Translations under genes and position numbers: made by a program | Shown: positions 49,939 through 59,157 of the stretch, one piece after another | Layout: each line of letters starts with the position of its first letter | Numbering within the stretch: the stretch's first letter is position 1 | Source of the DNA: Actinomadura violacea | Lineage (GTDB): Bacteria; Actinomycetota; Actinomycetes; Streptosporangiales; Streptosporangiaceae | Reading direction: 5' to 3' | NCBI RefSeq assembly: GCF_017573465.1 | Contig: NZ_JAGEPF010000047.1 | Span: 1 to 64,000 of the forward strand | Length of the DNA: 64,000 nt | The notes under the pieces: model-generated | Told to the model about the DNA's origin: nothing | The model's input: the letters and a program-made list of their open reading frames with translations, nothing else | Database searches by the model: none

Positions 49939-51381
49939 GTGGTCAGCTCCCGTAGGGACTTCTCCAGAAGGCGAATCGGCCGGGCCCGGATCGGCGCGGC
50001 GGCCGCGCTCGTACTGGCGGGCGCGACGCTCGCCGGCTGCGGCGGCGGCGGATCCTCGACCGATCCGGATCGGGGCAAGGACGCCAAGAGCTTCACCCTC
50101 ACCGTCACCCGGAACGCCATAGCGGGCGGTAAGAACGCCGGCGAGGCCGAGTGGCTCGCCAACACCGTCATCCCGAAGTTCGTCGCCGCCGAGAAGGCCA
50201 AGGGGATCACCGCGAAGGTGACCTTCCGCGGCCAGGGCGTCGACGACGAGGCCTACAAGACCAAGCTCGCGCTGGACCTGAAGTCGCGGTCCGGCGCCGA
50301 CATCATGGACATCGACGGCATCTGGGTGGGGGAGTTCGCCCAGGCCGGCTACATCAAGCCGCTGAGCGAGGCGGTGGGCGCCCCGGCGGACGCCTGGGAC
50401 GGCTGGGCGCAGATCCCCGCTTCGGTCCAGCAGCTGGCGCTGTTCGACTCGAAGAAGTACGGCATCCCGTCCGGCACCGACGGACGGCTCCTGTACTTCA
50501 ACAAGAAGCTGTTCGCGCAGGCGGGCCTGCCGGCGGACTGGCAGCCGAAGAGCTGGCAGGACATCATCGCGGCCGGGCGCGCGCTCAAGAAGCTCTCCGG
50601 CGTGACCCCGATCCAGCTGGACGCGGGCACCGCGATGGGCGAGGCGACCAGCATGCAGGGCGTCCTTCCCCTGCTGGCGGGCGCGGGCGCGCAGATCTAC
50701 CAGGACGGCAAGTGGACCGGCGGCGGGCAGGCGGTCAAGAGCGTCCTCGGCCTGTACGCGCAGATCTACGGCTCCGAGAAGCTCGGCGACCCGAAGCTCC
50801 AGGAGGAGGCGAAGGGCCGCGACAAGTCGTTCGAGGAGTTCGCCGCCGGCAAGATCGGGATCCTGGCGGAGGGCGACTACCTCTGGCGGGACGTGCTGAA
50901 CCCCAAGGACGGCGTCGCGAAGATGAAGACCCGCGACAGCGACGTCGGGTTCGCGCTGATCCCGGCGGTGTCGCCCGGCAAGGGTGTGCGCGGCCAGTCG
51001 TTCGTGAGCATGTCCGGTGGGCCGCTGACCGTGATGAACCCGAACACCAAGTACCCGCAGCAGGCGTTCGCGTTCATGGAGTTCATGAACTCGGCGGAGA
51101 TGGTCAAGGCGCGCACGGCGGGGACTCCCGAGATCACGTCCCGGACGGACGTGAACAAGCAGATCCTCACGGGCGACCCGCTGCTGACGTTCGTCTCGGA
51201 GAAGGTCCTGCCGGTCACGTCCTACCGGCCGGGCCTGGCGGTCTACCCGCAGGTGTCGACGGCGCTGCAGGAGGCCACGGCGGCGGTCGTGTCGGGCAAG
51301 AGCCCCGACCAGGCCGCCGCGCAGTACACCAAGAAGCTGGAAGGGATCGTCGGTGGCCCCTCTCACGTCTCCGCCCAGTGA
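49939..51381 (+). CDS. ABC sugar transporter substrate-binding lipoprotein
   Basis: Lipoprotein of 480 residues from a GTG at 49939, six bases after AGGAGG. Lipobox ALVLAGATLAGCGGGG, then a type 1 family extracellular solute-binding fold (MDIDGIWVGEFAQAGYIKPL, SGTDGRLLYFNKKLFAQAGL, GGPLTVMNPNTKYPQQAFAF). It overlaps the permease gene by 29 nt. First gene of an import and hydrolysis operon; the downstream GH38 gene hints at a mannose-containing ligand. Confidence 0.92.
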   Translation: MVSSRRDFSRRRIGRARIGAAAALVLAGATLAGCGGGGSSTDPDRGKDAKSFTLTVTRNAIAGGKNAGEAEWLANTVIPKFVAAEKAKGITAKVTFRGQGVDDEAYKTKLALDLKSRSGADIMDIDGIWVGEFAQAGYIKPLSEAVGAPADAWDGWAQIPASVQQLALFDSKKYGIPSGTDGRLLYFNKKLFAQAGLPADWQPKSWQDIIAAGRALKKLSGVTPIQLDAGTAMGEATSMQGVLPLLAGAGAQIYQDGKWTGGGQAVKSVLGLYAQIYGSEKLGDPKLQEEAKGRDKSFEEFAAGKIGILAEGDYLWRDVLNPKDGVAKMKTRDSDVGFALIPAVSPGKGVRGQSFVSMSGGPLTVMNPNTKYPQQAFAFMEFMNSAEMVKARTAGTPEITSRTDVNKQILTGDPLLTFVSEKVLPVTSYRPGLAVYPQVSTALQEATAAVVSGKSPDQAAAQYTKKLEGIVGGPSHVSAQ

Positions 51382-52321
51382 GGCGGCGCGCGGCGGTGGC
51401 GGCACCGCCGCGGCGTCCGCCGGCGGGGACGCGGCGGGGCTCGGACGCGGGCGCGCGGCGGCGTTCGTCGCGCCCGCGCTCGTCCTCGTCGCGGTGTTCC
51501 TCGTCTTCCCTGCGCTCTGGACGCTCTACCTCGGCACGACCGACTACCGGCTGACGGGCCTCGCGGCGAGCAGACCCAAGTTCGTCGGCGTGCAGAACTA
51601 CGGCGACGTGCTCGGCGACGGCGACTTCCACCACTCGCTGTGGTTGACGCTGCAGTTCGTGCTCGGCTCGGCGGTCATCGGGCAGACGCTGCTCGGGTTC
51701 GCGATCGCGTGGGTGATGCGCGACCGGACGGGGTTCGTCCGGCGGGTCGTCGAGGCGCTGGTGCTGCTGGCGTGGATCCTGCCCGGCTCGGTGATCGCCT
51801 TCCTGTGGATCGCGCTGCTGGACCGCGACGGCGGCACGCTGAACGCGCTGCTCGGCACCCCGGGCACGGCCTGGCTGATCGACCATCCGATGGCGTGCGT
51901 GATCGTGTTCAACGTCTGGCACGGCACCGCGTTCTCGATGATGCTGTACGGCGCCGCGCTCGGGAACGTTCCACCGTCGCACCTGGAGACCGCCCGCCTC
52001 GCCGGCGCGTCCACGTTCCAGACGCTGCGGGACGCGGTGCTGCCGCGCATCCGCGGGCACGTGCTGACCAGCCTGCTGCTGATCAGCCTGTGGACGTTCA
52101 ACGACTTCACCCCGTTCCTGATCACCGCGGGCGGGCCGGACCGGCAGTCGGAGATCATGTCGGTGTACGTGTACCGGACCGCGCTCGGCGACGGCCGGCT
52201 CGGCTTCGGCGCCGCCATCTCGCTGATCATGATCCTGATCAACCTGGTGATCGCGCTGGTCTACCTGCGCGCGCTGCGCGAGCGCGGCCGGCGCGCGTCC
52301 CGGCAGGCGGTGGCCGCATGA
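51353..52321 (+). CDS. ABC sugar transporter permease (MalF/UgpA type)
   Basis: Inner-membrane permease of 322 residues starting at GTG 51353, with six or seven helices. The ATPase-contact EAA loop is ETARLAGASTFQTLRDAVLP. The first 35 residues are Gly/Ala-rich and charged, before helix 1 (AAAFVAPALVLVAVFLVFPA). Works with the next permease; start of the next gene overlaps its stop. Confidence 0.93.
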   Translation: MAPLTSPPSEAARGGGGTAAASAGGDAAGLGRGRAAAFVAPALVLVAVFLVFPALWTLYLGTTDYRLTGLAASRPKFVGVQNYGDVLGDGDFHHSLWLTLQFVLGSAVIGQTLLGFAIAWVMRDRTGFVRRVVEALVLLAWILPGSVIAFLWIALLDRDGGTLNALLGTPGTAWLIDHPMACVIVFNVWHGTAFSMMLYGAALGNVPPSHLETARLAGASTFQTLRDAVLPRIRGHVLTSLLLISLWTFNDFTPFLITAGGPDRQSEIMSVYVYRTALGDGRLGFGAAISLIMILINLVIALVYLRALRERGRRASRQAVAA

Positions 52322-53145
52322 ACGCCCTGGTCAGAGAGGTGCTGCGGCGGATCGGGCTGGCCACGTTCGTGTCCGCCGTGCTCGGCTTCTTCGCGCTGCC
52401 GCTGCTGTGGCTCGCCTTCACCCCGTTCGACTCCAGCCCCGGCATCGCGGCGTCCCTGCCCGACTTCACCCTGCACAACTTCAAGATCCTGATGGACAAC
52501 CCGTACGCGCTGGAGTCGCTGCGCAACTCGGTGCTGCTCGCCGCCGGGACGGCCCTGCTCGTGGTCGTCTGCGCGGCGCTCGCGGCGTACGCGCTGAGCC
52601 GCGTCCGGGTGCCGGGACGGGACGCGCTGCTGTACGTCCTGCTCCTGCTGTCGTCCATCATCACCGGGACGGCGGCGATGGTGCCGATCTTCCTGCTGGC
52701 GTTCAACCTGCACCTGATCGACTCGCGGCTCGGCGTGATCCTGGTGCTGACCGGCGGGCTGCTCCCGGCCGCGATCTTCCTGCTGAAGGACTTCACGGAC
52801 TCGACGCCGACGTCCTACGAGGAGGCGGCGCGGGTGTTCGGCGCGTCGCCGCTGCAGATCCTGCGGCACGTGGTCGTCCCGGTGATCCGGCCGGGCCTCG
52901 CCACGGTCGGGGTGTGGACGGTCGCGCAGGTGTGGGGCGACTTCCTGATGCCGTTCCTGCTGCTGCGCAACCCGGACAAGGCGCCCGCGTCCGTGATCAT
53001 GTACACGTTCTACACCGAGGGCGGCCAGCCCGACCTGCCCCTGATCTCCACGTTCTCGCTGCTGTACTCCCTGCCGGTCGTGGCCATGTACCTGTTCGTG
53101 AGCCGCCGGTACGGGTTCCGCTTCCACGGAGGGATCAAGCGCTGA
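52318..53145 (+). CDS. ABC sugar transporter permease (MalG/UgpE type)
   Basis: Permease of 275 residues with six helices and an EAA loop (YEEAARVFGASPLQILRHVV). Partner of the preceding permease. Start overlaps the preceding stop (ATGA) and its TGA overlaps the ATPase ATG (TGATG). Confidence 0.93.
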   Translation: MNALVREVLRRIGLATFVSAVLGFFALPLLWLAFTPFDSSPGIAASLPDFTLHNFKILMDNPYALESLRNSVLLAAGTALLVVVCAALAAYALSRVRVPGRDALLYVLLLLSSIITGTAAMVPIFLLAFNLHLIDSRLGVILVLTGGLLPAAIFLLKDFTDSTPTSYEEAARVFGASPLQILRHVVVPVIRPGLATVGVWTVAQVWGDFLMPFLLLRNPDKAPASVIMYTFYTEGGQPDLPLISTFSLLYSLPVVAMYLFVSRRYGFRFHGGIKR

Positions 53146-54272
53146 TGGCGGCCATCACCATTCGGGAGCTGACGAAGGTCTATCCGGGCGGCGTGCGGGC
53201 CCTGGACGCTCTCGACCTCGACGTGGCGGACGGCGAGTTCTTCGCGCTGCTCGGCCCGTCCGGCTGCGGCAAGACCACGCTGCTGCGGACCGTCGCCGGG
53301 CTGGAGGCCGCGACGTCCGGGACGATCGCGCTCGGCGGCGCCGACGTGACGCGGCTCCCGCCGGGCCGCCGCGACGTCGGCATGGTGTTCCAGGACTACG
53401 CGCTCTTCCCGCACATGAGCGTCCTGGACAACATCGCCTACCCGCTGAAGATCAAGAAGCGGGCCAAGGCCGACCGGCACGCCCGCGCCGCCGAGGCCGC
53501 CGACTACCTGGGCCTGGAGGGGTTGGAGAGGCGGCGTCCCGGCGAGCTGTCGGGCGGCCAGCAGCAGCGCGTCGCGCTGGCCCGCGCACTGGTCGCCGAA
53601 CCGCGGATCTTCCTGCTGGACGAACCGCTCTCCAACCTCGACGCCAGGCTGCGCCTCGAAGCCCGCACGTTCCTCAAGCGGCTGCAGAAGGAACTGGCCG
53701 TGACCACCGTGTTCGTCACCCACGACCAGGCCGAGGCGCTCGCGCTCGCCGACCGCATCGCGGTCATGGAGAAGGGACGGATCCGGCAGCTCGGCACGCC
53801 CACCGAGGTGTTCCGCCGCCCCGCGAACCTGTTCGTCGCGTCGTTCATCGGCTCCACGCCCATGAACCTGCTCCCCGGACGCGTCGAGGACGACCGCGTC
53901 ATCGCGGCCGGCGCCGCTCTCCCCCTACCGGACGAGGCGCGCGCGCGGATCCCGGCGGGGGAGGAGATCGTCTGCGGGGTACGACCCGAGTACCTCGACT
54001 ACGGCGACCGTCCGGTCGACGGAGCGTTCGCCGGACGGGTGTCCGTGGTCGAGCACCTGGGCGGCAGCGCCCTGGTGACGCTGGACGTGGAGGGCGAGCC
54101 GGTGCACGTCGTCGTGGGGGAGGGGCACGAGCCCGCGCCCGGCGACGAGGGCTGGGCGCTGCCGCGGCCCGGCCGCGTCCTGCTGTACCGCGACGGCGAG
54201 CTGGTGACCGCGGCGGACGAGCCCGACGTGCCCGAACCGAGGATGGCCCCGACAGGGAAGGACAACGGATGA
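53145..54272 (+). CDS. ABC transporter ATP-binding protein (MalK/UgpC type)
   Basis: ATPase of 375 residues: Walker A LLGPSGCGKTTLL, Q-loop MVFQDYALFPHM, signature LSGGQQQRVALARAL, Walker B IFLLDEPLSNLDA, H-loop FVTHDQAEALALA. The C-terminal regulatory OB folds include VRPEYLDYG. Having its own ATPase in the operon is unusual for actinomycetes, which often share MsiK. Confidence 0.94.
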   Translation: MAAITIRELTKVYPGGVRALDALDLDVADGEFFALLGPSGCGKTTLLRTVAGLEAATSGTIALGGADVTRLPPGRRDVGMVFQDYALFPHMSVLDNIAYPLKIKKRAKADRHARAAEAADYLGLEGLERRRPGELSGGQQQRVALARALVAEPRIFLLDEPLSNLDARLRLEARTFLKRLQKELAVTTVFVTHDQAEALALADRIAVMEKGRIRQLGTPTEVFRRPANLFVASFIGSTPMNLLPGRVEDDRVIAAGAALPLPDEARARIPAGEEIVCGVRPEYLDYGDRPVDGAFAGRVSVVEHLGGSALVTLDVEGEPVHVVVGEGHEPAPGDEGWALPRPGRVLLYRDGELVTAADEPDVPEPRMAPTGKDNG

Positions 54273-55468
54273 CCGTTCATCGGGGGAGATGGACCCTGGA
54301 AGACCGCCTCGAGCAGGGGCTGCGGGAGCTGCCGTTCGACGTCCCGGCCGGGACGGCGGCGGTCACGGTGGAGCTGTCGTTCGACGGCGGCGTCATCGAT
54401 CTCGGCTGCGGCGGGCCCGGCGGGTTCCGCGGCTGGTCGGGCGGCGCCCGCCGCACCTATACGGTCGCCGCCGACTGGGCGACCCCCGGCTACCTGCCGG
54501 GCGAGCTGGAACCGGGCACCTGGAACGTCTGGCTCGGCCTGCACCGGATCCCGCCCGACGGCGTCCCGTACGAGGTCACGGTGACGACGTCGTCGTCGCT
54601 GCCGCCGCGTCCTGAGGCTCCGGCGCCGCCACCGCGTCCCGAACGCCCGCCGCGCCGCGACCTGCCCGCCCCGTCCGGAATGCGGTGGCTCGCGGGGGAC
54701 CTGCACTCCCACACCGTGCACAGCGACGGCACGCTCACCGTCCACGAGCTGGCCTGCCTCGCCGCGTCGCGAGGGCTGGACTACCTCGCGGTGACCGACC
54801 ACAACACCGTCAGCCACCACCCCGAGCTGCCCACCGCCGGCGCGCACGCGGGCGTCTTGCTGCTGCCCGGCCAGGAGGTCACCACCGACCTCGGGCATGC
54901 CAACGTGTTCGGCGACACCGGCTGGGTCGACTTCCGCCGCCCGAGCGCCGACTGGGCCGCGTTCGCGCAGTCCCGCGGCGGGATCATGTCGATCAACCAC
55001 CCGCTCAGCGGCGACTGCGCGTGGCGCCGCCCGCTGCCGCCCGAGTCCCGGCCGCGGTTCGCCGAGATCTGGCATCCGTCCTGGTGGGACCGGCGCTGGG
55101 GTGCCCCGCTCGCGTGGGCGGACGTGTGGCGGCCCACCGGGATCGTCCCGCTCGGCGGCAGCGACTTCCACGACCCCGGGCAGTTCAAGAACCTCGGCGA
55201 GCCCGTCACCTGGGCGCTCACCGAGGACGACCGGGTCCTCGACGCGCTCGCCGCCGGGCGCGTGGCGATCGCGGCGGGCCCGGACGCGCCCGTCCTGCTG
55301 CGCGTCGAGGACGACCTGATCGCGCTGGACGCCGACGGCACCGTCCTGTGCCGGCCGGACGGCCGGCGCGTCGCGGTGCGCGGCGACAAGGTCCGGATCC
55401 CGGCGGAGGGGCCGGGGATGCACCGCCTGGAGACCCACGAGAACGAGGTGATCGCACTGTGCGGCTGA
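54269..55468 (+). CDS. CehA/McbA-family PHP metallohydrolase
   Basis: Protein of 399 residues. Residues 1-130 look like a beta-sandwich followed by a Pro-rich linker; the rest is a PHP domain with GDLHSHTVHSDGTLTVHEL, VTDHNTVSHH, PGQEVTT, INHPLSGD and GGSDFHDPG, which provide the metal-binding His, Asp and Glu residues. CehA/McbA relatives include carbaryl hydrolase and predicted phosphoesterases. In this operon it may cut a phosphodiester of the imported glycoside (inference). Coupled to the ATPase gene by ATGA. Confidence 0.88.
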   Translation: MTVHRGRWTLEDRLEQGLRELPFDVPAGTAAVTVELSFDGGVIDLGCGGPGGFRGWSGGARRTYTVAADWATPGYLPGELEPGTWNVWLGLHRIPPDGVPYEVTVTTSSSLPPRPEAPAPPPRPERPPRRDLPAPSGMRWLAGDLHSHTVHSDGTLTVHELACLAASRGLDYLAVTDHNTVSHHPELPTAGAHAGVLLLPGQEVTTDLGHANVFGDTGWVDFRRPSADWAAFAQSRGGIMSINHPLSGDCAWRRPLPPESRPRFAEIWHPSWWDRRWGAPLAWADVWRPTGIVPLGGSDFHDPGQFKNLGEPVTWALTEDDRVLDALAAGRVAIAAGPDAPVLLRVEDDLIALDADGTVLCRPDGRRVAVRGDKVRIPAEGPGMHRLETHENEVIALCG

Positions 55469-58164
55469 ACGCCCCCGAGATCGTCGTCGTGCCCCACACC
55501 CACTGGGACCGCGAGTGGTACCTGCCGTTCCAGCGGTTCCGGCTGCGGCTGGTGTCGCTGATGGACGGCGTCGTCGACCGGATGGAGGCCGACCCCCGCT
55601 GGCGCTTCACCCTCGACGGCCAGATGGCCGCCGTCGACGACTACCTGGAGATCCGGCCGGAGCGGCGCGAGCGGGTCGCGGCGCTGGTCCGGGACGGGCG
55701 GCTCGCCGTCGGGCCGTGGCAGATCCTGCACGACGAGTTCCTGTGCTCGGGGGAGAACATCGTCCGGAACCTCGAGCTCGGACTGCGGCGCGCCGAGGAG
55801 CTCGGCGCGGCGATGATGGTCGGCTACCTGCCCGACCAGTTCGGGCACTGCGCGCAGACGCCGCAGATCCTGAAGCTCGCCGGGATCGAGCACGCGTGCG
55901 TGTGGCGCGGCGTCCCGGACCGGGTCCGGACGCGCTCGTTCGCGTGGGAGGCACCCGACGGCACCGCGATCCGCACCCAGTACCTGCCCGAGGGCGGCTA
56001 CGGCAACGCGGCGTCGATGTTCGAGGAGTTCGCGGACGGCGCGTCGCTGCTGCCGGGCCGCGCCGCCGGGTTCGCCGAGGCGATGGGCAGCTGGTACCCC
56101 GACGGCGGCCCGCTGCTGGCGATGTACGGCGCCGACCACACCGCGCCCGCCGCCGACCTCGCCGACCGCGTCGGCGGCGCCGGGACCGAGATGCGGCTGG
56201 ACACCCTCGCCGGCTACTTCGCCGGCCAGGACCCCGCTGCGGACGGCCTGACCCGGGTCCGCGGGGAGCTGCGCTCGCACGCCCGCGCCAACATCCTGCC
56301 CGGCGTGATCTCGGTGCGTCCGCGGCTGAAGCAGCTGATGGGACGCGCCGAGCGGCTCGTCGAGCGGTACGCCGAGCCGCTCGCGGCGCTCTGGTACGCG
56401 GGCGACGCGCAGCGGTTCCTCGACCTGGCGTGGCGGCGGCTCGTCGAGGTCAGCTGCCACGACTCGGTCACCGGCTGCGGCAGCGACGAGACCGCCGAGC
56501 AGGTCGCCGCCCGGATGGCGGAGGCCGAGCAGCTCGGCCGCGCCGTCTGCGACCTGGTCACCGCCGAGCGCGCCGCCGCCGTCCCGCTGGGCGCCCACCT
56601 GGTCTTCAACCCGACGCCCGATACCCGCGCCGGCCTGGTGTTCCTCGACGTCCCCGGCGACGGCGAGCCGGGGTTGGAGACGGGCGACGGGCGCCCGGTG
56701 CCCGTCCAGGTCCTGGGGACGGCGCCGACCGTGCTGGACGACGCCGTCCACCCCGCGTCCGCCCTGCCCGTCCTGCTGGAGAGGGTGTACGGGCGGGTGC
56801 TGTTCGGGCAGGAGATCCGCGACTGGTCGGTATCGCGGGACGAGCGCACCCTCACCTTCCACGTCACGGCCCGCGCGGACACCCCGTTCGACATCGGCGA
56901 CGTGCGGGCGGCGCTGACCGGCGCCGAGGGGGAGTGGCGCGTCCGGATCCTGGCCGACCCGCGCCGGGAGGTCGCCGCGCTCGTCGAGGTGCCCGCGCTG
57001 GGCCTGGCGGCCGTCCGCACGGGCGCGCCCGCCGCCCCGGATGCACCGGTCACTGCCGACGGGAACGTCCTGGACAACGGCCTGCTGCGCGCCGAGGTCC
57101 GCGGCGATGGCACGATCGGGCTGCGGACGCCCGGCGGCGCCCTGGTCGAAGGCGTCGGCCGGATCGTGGACGGCGGCGACCTCGGCGACTCCTACAACCA
57201 TGCCCCGCCCGCCGCCGACCGCCTCGTCGGCGACCCGTCGTCGGTGCGGGTCGAACCCGTCTGGGCCGGGCCGCTGGTCGCCGCGCTCGACATCGTCCGG
57301 ACGTACCGCTGGCCCGCGTCCGGCGACGTCGCGGCCGACGCCCGGTCGGAGGCCGAGGAGGACGTCACCGTCGTCACCCGCGCCGAGCTGCGCACCGGCG
57401 AGCCGTTCCTGCGGCTGCGCGTCACCTTCGACAACCGCTGCGCTGACCACCGCGTCCGGCTGCATGTGCCGCTGCCCCGGCGGGCGGAGTCGTCGTTCGC
57501 CGAGGGGCAGTTCGCGGTCGTCGAGCGCGGGCTGACGGCCGAGGGCGGGTTCGGGGAGCGGCCGCTGCCGACCTATCCTGCGAACGGGTTCGTGGCGGCC
57601 GGGGGCCTGGCCGTCCTGCTGGAGCACGTCACCGAGTACGAGGTTGTGGGCGAGGGGCGCGAGCTGGCCATCACCCTGATGCGCTCGATCGGCTACCTGT
57701 CCCGCGACCGCAACGCCTACCGCGACCAGCCCGCCGGCCCGCAACTGCCGACCCCGGGCGCACAGTCCCGCGGCGAGCGGACGGTCGGGATGGCGATCAT
57801 GCCCTACGAGGGCGAGCGGCCGGGCGACGACGTGGTGGAGGCCGCCGAGAGGTTCCGGCACGACCTGCTCGCCGCCGCCGGCTACGGCCCGGCGGAAGCG
57901 CCCGCTCCGCCGTCCCGCGACGGTCTGTCGATCATCGGCCCCGGCGTCGCCATGACCTCGCTGCAGCCCCGCGGCGACGGCTGGATCGAGGCCCGGATGG
58001 TCGCCGAGACCACCGCGCCCGCCACCGCCGTCCTGCGCGGTGCGTTCACCGAGGCCGCCCGCGCCGACCTGCGCGGACGCCCTGGCACGCCGCTCGACGT
58101 GCACGACGGCACGGTCGTGTTGGCGCTGCGTCCCTGGGAGATCGCCACGGTCCGCCTCCGCTGA
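55459..58164 (+). CDS. GH38 alpha-mannosidase
   Basis: Glycoside hydrolase of 901 residues from a GTG at 55459, overlapping the PHP gene by 10 nt. Zinc-binding N-terminus VVPHTHWDREWYLPF, nucleophile region MVGYLPDQFGHCAQTPQI (Asp near residue 127), SCHDSVTGCGSDE in the middle domain, and C-terminal beta domains. No signal peptide, so it acts inside the cell on imported mannosides. Last gene of the operon, convergent with the ROK kinase. Confidence 0.93.
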   Translation: MRLNAPEIVVVPHTHWDREWYLPFQRFRLRLVSLMDGVVDRMEADPRWRFTLDGQMAAVDDYLEIRPERRERVAALVRDGRLAVGPWQILHDEFLCSGENIVRNLELGLRRAEELGAAMMVGYLPDQFGHCAQTPQILKLAGIEHACVWRGVPDRVRTRSFAWEAPDGTAIRTQYLPEGGYGNAASMFEEFADGASLLPGRAAGFAEAMGSWYPDGGPLLAMYGADHTAPAADLADRVGGAGTEMRLDTLAGYFAGQDPAADGLTRVRGELRSHARANILPGVISVRPRLKQLMGRAERLVERYAEPLAALWYAGDAQRFLDLAWRRLVEVSCHDSVTGCGSDETAEQVAARMAEAEQLGRAVCDLVTAERAAAVPLGAHLVFNPTPDTRAGLVFLDVPGDGEPGLETGDGRPVPVQVLGTAPTVLDDAVHPASALPVLLERVYGRVLFGQEIRDWSVSRDERTLTFHVTARADTPFDIGDVRAALTGAEGEWRVRILADPRREVAALVEVPALGLAAVRTGAPAAPDAPVTADGNVLDNGLLRAEVRGDGTIGLRTPGGALVEGVGRIVDGGDLGDSYNHAPPAADRLVGDPSSVRVEPVWAGPLVAALDIVRTYRWPASGDVAADARSEAEEDVTVVTRAELRTGEPFLRLRVTFDNRCADHRVRLHVPLPRRAESSFAEGQFAVVERGLTAEGGFGERPLPTYPANGFVAAGGLAVLLEHVTEYEVVGEGRELAITLMRSIGYLSRDRNAYRDQPAGPQLPTPGAQSRGERTVGMAIMPYEGERPGDDVVEAAERFRHDLLAAAGYGPAEAPAPPSRDGLSIIGPGVAMTSLQPRGDGWIEARMVAETTAPATAVLRGAFTEAARADLRGRPGTPLDVHDGTVVLALRPWEIATVRLR

Positions 58165-58189
58165 GTGATGCGAGCGGGGCGGCGCGGGG

Positions 58190-59032
58190 TCAGCGGGCGG
58201 CCTCGGCCGTCCCGCCCTCGCGCTGCCGCCCGCCCGTCGTGCCCGCCTTGCGCACCTCGTGCGGCGTCGGCTCGGCGACCTCCACCGGATGCGCCGCGGC
58301 CGCCGCCATCGCCGCGCCCACGATCCCGGCGTTGTTCACCAGCCGCGCCGGGACGATCGGCGCCCGCACGCCCTCGATCAGCGGGACGAACCGGTCGGCC
58401 TTCTTGCTCACCCCGCCGCCCACGATGATCAGCGACGGGGAGATCAGCGCCTCCAGGCGCGCCATGTACGTGCCGAGCCGCTTCGCCCACTTCTCCCAGC
58501 CGAGGCCGTGCTCCTCGCGGGCCTTCGCCGACGCCCGCACCTCGGCGTCCTTGCCGTCGATCTCGATGTGCCCGAACTCGGTGTTCGGCACCAGCACCCC
58601 GTCGGTGAACAGCGCGCTGCCGATGCCGGTGCCGAGCGTCAGCACCACCACCGTCCCCTTGCGGCCGCGGCCCGCGCCGATCCGCATCTCCGCGACCCCG
58701 GCCGCGTCCGCGTCGTTGAGCAGGGTGATCTCCCGCCCCGTCGCGTCCGCGATCAGCGCCGCCGCGTCCAGCCCGATCCAGTGCTTGGACACGTTGGCCG
58801 CCGACAGCGTCACCCCGTCGATCACCACGCCCGGGTAGGTCACGCCGACCGGCCCGTCCCACCCGAAGTGCTCGACCACCTCGGCGAGCACCTTCGCCAC
58901 CGGCTCCGGCCTGGACGGCTGCGGCGTCGCGACCCGGTACCGGTCCTCGGTGAACTCGCCGCTGGACAGGTCGACCGGCGCCCCCTTGATGCCCGACCCG
59001 CCGATGTCGATCCCCAGCATCCGCATGCTCAT
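58190..59032 (-). CDS. ppgK: Polyphosphate glucokinase (ROK family)
   Basis: Kinase of 280 residues. Motifs GIDIGGSGIKGAPVDLSSG, LLNDADAAGVAEMRIGAGRG, LTLGTGIGSALFTDGVLVPN and FGHIEIDGKDAEVRASAKAR fit the actinobacterial polyphosphate-glucose phosphotransferases, which phosphorylate glucose with polyphosphate or ATP. The first of two near-by ATGs (59032) is kept, as GGGATGG precedes it. The C-terminal 40 residues are charged and poorly conserved. Confidence 0.92.
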   Translation of the reverse strand: MSMRMLGIDIGGSGIKGAPVDLSSGEFTEDRYRVATPQPSRPEPVAKVLAEVVEHFGWDGPVGVTYPGVVIDGVTLSAANVSKHWIGLDAAALIADATGREITLLNDADAAGVAEMRIGAGRGRKGTVVVLTLGTGIGSALFTDGVLVPNTEFGHIEIDGKDAEVRASAKAREEHGLGWEKWAKRLGTYMARLEALISPSLIIVGGGVSKKADRFVPLIEGVRAPIVPARLVNNAGIVGAAMAAAAAHPVEVAEPTPHEVRKAGTTGGRQREGGTAEAAR

Positions 59033-59157
59033 GACCCATCCCTGCCCGTGCTCATGACCTACCTGTGCCCGCTCGACGGCCAGGGTAGGCCGTGAAGATC
59101 GCGATTCGTCCGCGGGAAACCCTTATGCCGGGCGCGCGCCCCGGTCAGACTGGGGGC

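Noticed and set aside
54781..58104. Minus-strand open frame of 1107 codons opposite the PHP and GH38 genes
   Set aside because: High-GC antisense shadow; the plus strand holds complete catalytic motifs of both enzymes.
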